Shown piece after piece: positions 1 through 4,785 of a stretch of 6,387 nucleotides of DNA (positions within the stretch are counted from its first letter, which is position 1; every line of letters starts with the position of its first letter). The notes below the pieces were generated by a model. That model saw nothing but the letters and a program-made list of their open reading frames with translations. It made no database searches and had not been told where the DNA came from. The stretch comes from Clostridia bacterium (lineage in GTDB: Bacteria > Bacillota > Clostridia > Oscillospirales > CAG-272): contig JAFYBI010000452.1 in NCBI GenBank assembly GCA_017540285.1, positions 1 to 6,387 of the forward strand, written 5' to 3'. A program made the translations under genes and the position numbers.

Positions 1-423
1 AACCCGTGGGACACCCTGGAGCTCGCGCATTACACCGTCCGCGCTTACCCGGCGAATCACCGGACGGCGGAGAATCCGATGCATTTCGTCGTCGAATCGA
101 AGGACGACGGGCGGCGGTTCTTCTACGGCTGCGACGGGGCGTGGCTCTTCTACGACACGTACCGCGCGCTCATCGGCCTCGAACATCTCGACTGCATGAT
201 CTTCGACTGCACGATCGGGGACGTGCGGGGGGACTACCGCATCTTCGAGCACAACAACGTCGCGATGGTGTCGGAGATGAAGGACACATTCCAGAAGCTC
301 TGCCCCCGCTTCGTCGTCAGCCATCTCGCCCGGACGCTCCACCCGCCGCATGAGGAGGCCGCAAAGGTCCTCGCCGCGCACGGGATCGAGACGGCGTACG
401 ACAATTGGATCACGGAAATATAA
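1..423 (+). CDS. MBL-fold metallo-hydrolase, C-terminal part (5' truncated)
   Basis: The reading frame is open from the first base to a TAA at 421-423, giving 140 residues of a protein whose start lies upstream of the window. The layout fits the C-terminal half of a metallo-beta-lactamase fold hydrolase, possibly PhnP-like: a Pro-Ala-Asn-His segment (His20), a strand-turn ending in YGCDG (Asp45) where these enzymes carry the bridging metal-ligand aspartate, an IFDCTIGD strand (Asp69), His84 in a helix start, and a late VVSHL segment (His108) that fits the last metal-ligand histidine. Members of this fold hydrolyse phosphodiester, thioester or lactam bonds using one or two metal ions. The N-terminal HxHxDH motif is not in the window, so the substrate cannot be inferred. 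No signal peptide or membrane segment is visible in this part, so it is probably cytoplasmic. An intrinsic terminator follows four bases after the stop. The family call is fairly good; the specific function is unknown. Confidence 0.72.
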   Translation, partial: NPWDTLELAHYTVRAYPANHRTAENPMHFVVESKDDGRRFFYGCDGAWLFYDTYRALIGLEHLDCMIFDCTIGDVRGDYRIFEHNNVAMVSEMKDTFQKLCPRFVVSHLARTLHPPHEEAAKVLAAHGIETAYDNWITEI

Positions 424-426
424 CGC

Positions 427-453
427 AAAAGGGACTGCGAAAGTCCCTTTTTT
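427..453 (+). terminator. Intrinsic terminator between convergent genes
   Basis: A perfect 10-bp stem (AAAAGGGACT at 427-436 paired with AGTCCCTTTT at 442-451) with a 5-base GCGAA loop runs into a T-tract (448-453). It begins four bases after the hydrolase stop. On the minus strand the same hairpin is followed by TTTT and then GCG, so it may also terminate the convergent lipoprotein gene, whose stop codon is at 459-461, though with a weaker U-tract. Confidence 0.92.
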
Positions 454-458
454 GTCGG

Positions 459-2780
459 TTATCGTCTCTCCGCGAGCCAGATCGACACGCGGGACTGGAT
501 CTTTTCGGCGCAGTCCTCGGCCGAGCCGTGACCCGCGAGGAAGGCGGAGAGCTCCTCCTCCACGATGGCCGTGACTTCGGCGGGAATGCGTTTTGAAAGC
601 GGAACGCCCGCCGACGCGAGGGAATCGAGGATGTGCTCCGCGTCCGCTTCGGTGAAATCGACGATATAACCGGGCTCCCGGAGATTGGCGTAGGTCGTCG
701 GTGGATCGGGCTTCGGCGTTGTGATATGCATATTGCCGCTGAAATACTGGATGATCTCCTGATCGTACAGCTGTGCCAGGCCGTCCCGAAACCGGTCTTT
801 CAGGATGGGAAAAACGTCCCTTCCGTAATAGGACTCCCGCTCCTCGAGGACCGCCGTGCGGACGAATTCCCACGCGAGCGCCGGCGCCGTACAGGTTGAT
901 GTGATCGCATAGACCGTCTGCGCGCTCACCTCCGTCCCGGCGCCGGGATACCCGATCATGACCCAGTCCTTCCTGTCGAACGCCGTTTCGAGATACGGAA
1001 GCGCCATATAGAACGCCGCCCCGGATGATGCCAGCGCGACCTTTCCGTTCATCATGTAATCGTATCTCTCCGGTCCGGAAGCCGCGTAAACGGGCGAACG
1101 CTTCCTCAGTTCCGCCTCGTCCTTTGGCAGCGACGCGGTGAATCTGAGCCAGCGGATGAATTCCGGGCTGTCGAAGGAACAGATCCCCTCCTCTCTGTCG
1201 AAGAACGCGCCGAGGCCGTAGTTCCCGAGCAGCACGCGGATCGCGCCGCTCTGGAGGAGGCCGTCCGTCAACTCCACCCCCTCCGGGAGGTTTTCCGCGA
1301 AGTCGAGGAATTCCGCGAGCGTCCAGCTTGTCTTTCCGCCGAGGCCGCACGCTTCGAGCACGTCGGGATGGACGAGGAGCGTATCGAACAGGAAGTAATT
1401 CGAGAGGCACCAGAGCGCGCCGCGGTCCTCAAACGCGGTGAGAACGCAGTCGAGGATGTCCCCGCGGTTCAAATCCGGATCCGCGTCGAGGAAGGGGTAG
1501 AGGTCGGTATAACGGCGCTTGTCGAGGATCATGTCGATCGACGCATCCTCGCCGGGACGGCCGACGACGATGTCCGGGAAAGAGATCCCAGCCGCCATGT
1601 CGAGGGCCAGCCGCTCCGAGCCCGCCGTACTGTTTTCGGAGGTGGCATAGACGCTGTAATCGAGCAGGAGGATGCGCGCGTCCGTGTGGGTTTTGTTGAA
1701 TGACGCGATGGCGTTCTGTACCACCTCGTCCCAGAGCGGCCGGGAGATCGCGACGGTCAGCACGGTGACGTCCGCGAGATTCACGCTCCCCGCCGGGCGG
1801 TAGACGAACGGATGCCCGTCTTCGATAAAGAGAAGCCCGTCCTCGCCCGCGGGACCGACGAGGGATACCTTGTCCGCGTTCAGGGAGGAGTTGACATAAT
1901 CGAGCAGGCATTCGGAGACGATCTCACTTTTTTCATCATATGTGACTCCATACACGCCGCCCGATGCCGCGTAAAGATAGACGTAGGGAGAATCAATGGA
2001 CGCCGGGAAGCAGACCGCGTGACGCTGCGGAGGCAGGGGGATCTCCTCCGTGCGCTGACCGGTCGCCTTGTCGATCCCGGCGAGGATGGAACCGGAAGGA
2101 TTCTCCGTGAGGAAGAAGACCGCGCCGTCCGCACGCATGAGCAGCTCCCCTCCGTGATCGATGCGCATGGAGAAGATGCGGGAGAAGTCCGGACGGATGG
2201 CGACGATCTCGTGCATATAGGTGCTGAGCCAGACATCGCCGTCCGGATCCACGAGAAAACCGAGGAAGAACGAGTCCCCGGCATCAAAGAGCGAAGAGAG
2301 CGCCGCTTCTTCTTCCGCGCCGGTCTCCGTATCGCGCCGGACAAGATATTGTCTGCTCTCCGCCGTCCCGGGATTGAGGTTTTTCACGTACCACAGCGAG
2401 TCCCCGGCGCGGATCACGTTCGTCAGGGTCACGCGGGTGTCCGCATCTTCGGCGCTGATAAACGGTTCGAGCTGATATGCCTTCTCCGTGAGGGTGCAGA
2501 GCGCGTATTCCCTGCCGCCGTTCTCCGCGCTGCCATATGCCTCCGCAAAGATCGTCGCGGTCTCCGGATCGTAGGCAAGAGGCTCGCTCACCGCCCAGCC
2601 CTCCGGCAATCCGTATTCCGTCCCGGTCCAGACGTGTTCCAGAACGCCCTCTGCCGTACTGTTTCCTGCGGCCGTGCCGGTTTTGGGTTTCGCGCCGGTA
2701 TCCGGCTTCTTCCCGTGACATCCCGCCGCGCCGAACAGGATCACCGCGGCAAGGAGCGCCGCCGCCCATCGCTTCTGCAT
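459..2780 (-). CDS. Extracellular solute-binding lipoprotein with large N-terminal extension
   Basis: This encodes 773 residues from the ATG at 2780. The N-terminus (MQKRW, then a hydrophobic stretch ending FGAAGC) is a lipoprotein signal with Cys21 as the lipidated residue, followed by a Gly/Lys/Thr/Ala-rich linker to about residue 45. Residues about 50-335 are beta-rich with repeated blade-like segments (for example DPDGDVWLS near 179), suggestive of a propeller or sensor domain. From about residue 339 the sequence reads like a family 1 extracellular solute-binding protein of ABC sugar importers: a first strand (VLTVAI), PDIVVG near 402, YTDLYPFLDADPDLN near 424, WCLSNYF...DTLLVHPDVLE near 457, and MMNGKVALASSG near 576. 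It would be anchored outside the membrane and bind a ligand, probably a carbohydrate. At 773 residues it is much longer than usual (about 400-550). No permease or ATPase gene adjoins it. The start at 2780 is preferred over the in-frame ATG at 2795 because GGGAGA sits 7 bases upstream of 2780. Confidence 0.87.
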   Translation of the reverse strand: MQKRWAAALLAAVILFGAAGCHGKKPDTGAKPKTGTAAGNSTAEGVLEHVWTGTEYGLPEGWAVSEPLAYDPETATIFAEAYGSAENGGREYALCTLTEKAYQLEPFISAEDADTRVTLTNVIRAGDSLWYVKNLNPGTAESRQYLVRRDTETGAEEEAALSSLFDAGDSFFLGFLVDPDGDVWLSTYMHEIVAIRPDFSRIFSMRIDHGGELLMRADGAVFFLTENPSGSILAGIDKATGQRTEEIPLPPQRHAVCFPASIDSPYVYLYAASGGVYGVTYDEKSEIVSECLLDYVNSSLNADKVSLVGPAGEDGLLFIEDGHPFVYRPAGSVNLADVTVLTVAISRPLWDEVVQNAIASFNKTHTDARILLLDYSVYATSENSTAGSERLALDMAAGISFPDIVVGRPGEDASIDMILDKRRYTDLYPFLDADPDLNRGDILDCVLTAFEDRGALWCLSNYFLFDTLLVHPDVLEACGLGGKTSWTLAEFLDFAENLPEGVELTDGLLQSGAIRVLLGNYGLGAFFDREEGICSFDSPEFIRWLRFTASLPKDEAELRKRSPVYAASGPERYDYMMNGKVALASSGAAFYMALPYLETAFDRKDWVMIGYPGAGTEVSAQTVYAITSTCTAPALAWEFVRTAVLEERESYYGRDVFPILKDRFRDGLAQLYDQEIIQYFSGNMHITTPKPDPPTTYANLREPGYIVDFTEADAEHILDSLASAGVPLSKRIPAEVTAIVEEELSAFLAGHGSAEDCAEKIQSRVSIWLAERR

Positions 2781-2787
2781 AGAAGAT

Positions 2788-2793
2788 TCTCCC
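2788..2793 (-). promoter_or_regulatory. Shine-Dalgarno site deciding the lipoprotein start
   Basis: GGGAGA (minus strand) lies 7 bases before the ATG at 2780-2778. It overlaps the alternative upstream ATG (2795-2793). That ATG itself has no ribosome binding site at proper distance: the nearest purine-rich word, AAGGTG, is about 19 bases away. Translation therefore most likely begins at 2780, which removes five residues (MGESS) from the longest frame and gives a cleaner signal peptide with its positive charges at the N-terminus. Confidence 0.75.
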
Positions 2794-2818
2794 ATTTTGA
2801 TTTACTGGTTTTCACACC

Positions 2819-2837
2819 TTAAACCTTTCGGGTTTAA
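2819..2837 (-). promoter_or_regulatory. Palindrome over the lipoprotein gene's transcription start (candidate operator)
   Basis: A perfect 7-bp inverted repeat, TTAAACC-CGAAA-GGTTTAA, reads the same way on both strands except for the 5-base centre. It begins at the last base of the -10 box and covers the expected +1 position. This is a classic place for a repressor operator of a substrate-responsive regulator, and sugar-binding proteins are commonly regulated this way. It could instead form a small 5' mRNA hairpin. The regulator is not in the window. The palindrome is seen directly; the operator role is inference. Confidence 0.5.
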
Positions 2838-2865
2838 TTATACTCGACTTCCGCGCGGCTGTCAA
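2837..2865 (-). promoter_or_regulatory. Perfect consensus sigma-A promoter of the lipoprotein gene
   Basis: On the minus strand TTGACA (2865-2860) and TATAAT (2842-2837) are both exact consensus matches, separated by the optimal 17 bases. Transcription should start near 2830, leaving a leader of about 50 bases before the ATG at 2780. Such a perfect match predicts strong basal transcription, consistent with control by a repressor acting on the overlapping palindrome. The terminator of the upstream membrane-protein gene ends a few bases before the -35 box, so this gene is its own transcription unit. Confidence 0.93.
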
Positions 2866-2877
2866 GAGGGTTTTGCG

Positions 2878-2911
2878 AAAAAAAGAAAATCCGCCGGTAA
2901 GACGGATTTTC
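2878..2911 (-). terminator. Intrinsic terminator after the membrane-protein gene
   Basis: Read on the minus strand, a 9-bp stem (GAAAATCCG at 2911-2903 with CGGATTTTC at 2893-2885, loop of 9) is followed by seven T residues (2884-2878). It lies 17 bases past the stop codon of the membrane-protein gene (2929) and just upstream of the lipoprotein gene's -35 box, insulating the two minus-strand genes from each other. Confidence 0.9.
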
Positions 2912-2928
2912 AGAATCTCGTATGCGGT

Positions 2929-3510
2929 TTACTTGCTGCTCTTGGCGTTTTCCTTTCCCTCCGGCTGCTTGAGCTCGAAGGGCTGGAGGAGGCGCTTGTT
3001 GTTGAGACCGAGGAGATAGGCCGCCCAGGCCACGAACAGGGCCGGGAAAATGTCGAGCAGGTGGATGATCGGGTTGATCGGCGAATAGGTCGCGACGATC
3101 CCGGCGTACATCCCCTCCCAGAGAAGCGCGAGCGCGCGGCCCACGACGTTGACGCTCACCGCCCATGCCTCGGTATCCTTGAAGGGCTGGCTGACGATGA
3201 TGAGCGCCGCGATGATGAAGTTCGGGATGTTCGCGAGGACGGCGATCCACAGGCCCGTGAGCGGCTTGCGGACCGCGCGTCCGGCATCTGCGCGGATACG
3301 GTCCTGTCCGCCGTGTTCCCAGAGGACGTTGTAGATCAGGTAGAGATAGAACAGCGTCGCGAAGCAGCTGGCGAACAGCCTCAGCCAGATCCGCTGACTC
3401 TGCGCCGCGGATGCCGCCATCACGAGCATGATGCCGAAAAAGGTCGCTCCGAACTGATTGATGAGCATTTTTCCGACATATTTTCCGTTTTCGCTCCAGA
3501 ATTCCTTCAT
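2929..3510 (-). CDS. Small multi-pass membrane protein, unknown function
   Basis: This encodes 193 residues and I do not recognise its family. The start at 3510 is supported by AGGGAG five bases upstream. The protein begins with a short polar stretch (MKEFWSENGKYVGK), then has about five hydrophobic segments: roughly residues 16-36, 42-64, 86-108, 118-140 and 148-169. It ends in a charged, Lys/Glu-rich cytoplasmic-looking tail (KQPEGKENAKSSK). Between segments 2 and 3 is a charged loop rich in Arg and Asp (about 66-82). No catalytic or binding motif stands out. A much longer frame extends upstream in the same phase (to 6267), but that part is antisense to the recombinase and radical-enzyme genes and lacks protein-like character, so it is not included. 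The gene is transcribed alone, with its own leader and terminator, and is divergent from the recombinase gene. Confidence 0.82.
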   Translation of the reverse strand: MKEFWSENGKYVGKMLINQFGATFFGIMLVMAASAAQSQRIWLRLFASCFATLFYLYLIYNVLWEHGGQDRIRADAGRAVRKPLTGLWIAVLANIPNFIIAALIIVSQPFKDTEAWAVSVNVVGRALALLWEGMYAGIVATYSPINPIIHLLDIFPALFVAWAAYLLGLNNKRLLQPFELKQPEGKENAKSSK

Positions 3511-3522
3511 AAACGCTCCCTG

Positions 3523-3578
3523 AAAAAATGAAATACCGGGGGACCGGGTTCGCTTGCCTGCCCGGATGTCGCCGGTAT
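3523..3578 (-). promoter_or_regulatory. Structured leader with attenuator-like hairpin and T-tract
   Basis: On the minus strand the leader of the membrane-protein gene has an outer stem (ATACCGG at 3578-3572 with CCGGTAT at 3539-3533) enclosing a second stem (CCGGG at 3565-3561 with CCCGG at 3548-3544, loop of 12). A T-rich tract (TTTCATTTTTTC, ending near 3523) follows at once, just before the Shine-Dalgarno site. The shape resembles an intrinsic terminator placed in a 5' leader. Four CCGG words (3536, 3544, 3562, 3572) can pair with one another, so alternative folds are possible. No known riboswitch is recognisable. An attenuator role is inference. Confidence 0.42.
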
Positions 3579-3595
3579 GGTTCTGCTTCGTGCTT

Positions 3596-3624
3596 ATTGT
3601 ACCGTTTTTTAGCGGATAATACAA
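3596..3624 (-). promoter_or_regulatory. Possible promoter of the membrane-protein gene
   Basis: The best minus-strand candidate is TACAAT (3601-3596) with TTGTAT (3624-3619) 17 bases upstream; the -35 is only a half match. An alternative -10, TATTAT (3621-3616), has no good -35. Either would give a leader of roughly 80-100 bases that contains the hairpin at 3533-3578. The assignment is tentative. Confidence 0.35.
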
Positions 3625-3653
3625 GTCTGCCCGGTGAAAATTTACAGAAAATC

Positions 3654-3682
3654 CACTAAAAACATAAAGATTGTTGTATAAT
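3654..3682 (+). promoter_or_regulatory. Probable promoter of the recombinase gene
   Basis: A perfect TATAAT lies at 3677-3682, about 30 bases before the start codon, in an AT-rich stretch that stands out from the GC-rich surroundings. The -35 region at the right spacing (around 3654-3659, CACTAA) is poor, so the promoter may be weak or activator-dependent. TTTACA at 3641-3646 is too far from this -10 to pair with it. The leader would be only about 23 bases long, with GGAGGTG at 3698-3704 as the ribosome binding site. Confidence 0.55.
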
Positions 3683-3711
3683 AAAGGAGACCGAAACGGA
3701 GGTGTTCCCCA

Positions 3712-4758
3712 ATGACCGATATGGAATTCCGCGCGCAGTTTCCTCCCCTCGTCCGGGACTTCGCGCGCTACAAGGACGTGGTGCAGGGATGCTCTCCGAA
3801 AACCGTGACGGAATATCTCTTCGACCTGCGGACTTTCTGCCGGTGGCTCGTCGCCTCGCGCGGCGGTCTGCCGACGGCGGGAGAGGCCTTTGACGCCATC
3901 GACATCCGGCCGCTCGACAACGCCTTCTTCGCCTCGGTCTCGACCGGCGAGGTGTACGACTTTCTCTCCTTCGTGAAGGACGGGCGGGACAACGAAAACC
4001 GCGCGATGGCGCGCAAGCTGTCCGCGATCAAACAGTTTTACAAGTACTGCACGACGCGGATGCACCTCTTCGAGAACAACCCCGCCGGCGATATCGAAAC
4101 GCCGAAGCTGAAGAAATCCCTGCCGAAATACCTGAGCGTCGAGGAATGCATGGAGCTGCTCGGCGCGGTGACGGCGGACGCGGACTCGAAGACCCGGGAG
4201 CGGGATTACTGCATTCTGACGCTCTTCCTCAACTGCGGGATCCGGCTCTCGGAGCTTGCGGGAATCAGCCTTCCCGACCTCGACAAGGAGCTGCGCTCGA
4301 TGCGCGTGATCGGCAAGGGCTCGAAGGAGCGGATCGTCTACCTCAACGACGCCTGCCGCGCCGCGATCGCCGCGTATCTGCCGATCCGGCGGGAAACGCC
4401 CGCGAAGCAAAAGGGCGAGAGCGCGCTCTTCCTCTCCGGGCAGGGACGCCGGATCTCCGTCAAGACCGTGCAGTGGATGGTGAAAAAATACCTCGGCGAG
4501 GCCGGGCTCGAATACAAGAATTACTCGACGCATAAGCTCCGCCACACCGCCGCGACCCTCATGTATCAGTCGGGCGAGGTGGACATCCGCGTTCTCAAGG
4601 ACATCCTCGGGCATGAGCAGCTCAACACGACGCAGATCTACACGCACGTGTCGAACGAGCACATGGAGGAGGCCATGGCCGCGAATCCGCTCGCCGAAGT
4701 GATGCCGCCGAAGCGGACGAAGATGAAGGCGAAGGGATCGGAGAACGAAGAAGAATGA
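3712..4758 (+). CDS. Tyrosine recombinase of the XerC/XerD family
   Basis: This encodes 348 residues; the start at 3712 has GGAGGTG seven bases upstream. The enzyme cuts and rejoins DNA through a 3'-phosphotyrosine link. Residues about 10-125 form the helical core-binding domain (SPKTVTEYLFDLRTF near 28; ARKLSAIKQFYKYC near 100). Residues about 138-330 form the catalytic domain, starting at LPKYLSVEECMELL. All catalytic residues are present with XerD-like spacing: Arg178 (NCGIRLSEL), Lys202 (GKGSKERIVYL), His274 and Arg277 (HKLRHTAATLM), His301 (ILGHEQL) and the nucleophile Tyr310 (IYTHVS). The protein is longer than classical XerC/XerD (about 300). It has roughly 20-30 extra residues in the first domain (about 50-78) and a charged C-terminal tail (KRTKMKAKGSENEEE), as remembered in clostridial Xer-like proteins. 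No attachment repeats or mobile genes adjoin it, so chromosome-dimer resolution is at least as likely as a phage or element integrase. It is followed 27 bases later by the radical-enzyme gene, probably in one transcript. Confidence 0.92.
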   Translation: MTDMEFRAQFPPLVRDFARYKDVVQGCSPKTVTEYLFDLRTFCRWLVASRGGLPTAGEAFDAIDIRPLDNAFFASVSTGEVYDFLSFVKDGRDNENRAMARKLSAIKQFYKYCTTRMHLFENNPAGDIETPKLKKSLPKYLSVEECMELLGAVTADADSKTRERDYCILTLFLNCGIRLSELAGISLPDLDKELRSMRVIGKGSKERIVYLNDACRAAIAAYLPIRRETPAKQKGESALFLSGQGRRISVKTVQWMVKKYLGEAGLEYKNYSTHKLRHTAATLMYQSGEVDIRVLKDILGHEQLNTTQIYTHVSNEHMEEAMAANPLAEVMPPKRTKMKAKGSENEEE

Positions 4759-4785
4759 ATCCCCGGACAGGAAAGGAGAATGAGC

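Noticed and set aside
2781..2795. Upstream ATG at 2795 as the start of the solute-binding lipoprotein
   Set aside because: It has no properly spaced ribosome binding site, and the GGGAGA that serves the next in-frame ATG (2780) overlaps it. It would also add a non-typical MGESS before the signal peptide.
1812..2822. A 336-residue plus-strand open frame opposite the lipoprotein gene
   Set aside because: It is Arg-rich and low in protein-like hydrophobic patterning, has no Shine-Dalgarno support, and lies antisense to a well-supported gene.
2797..3531. A 244-residue plus-strand open frame opposite the membrane-protein gene
   Set aside because: It is a charged, motif-free antisense shadow. It would also run through the minus-strand promoter, the terminator and the coding region of the membrane protein.
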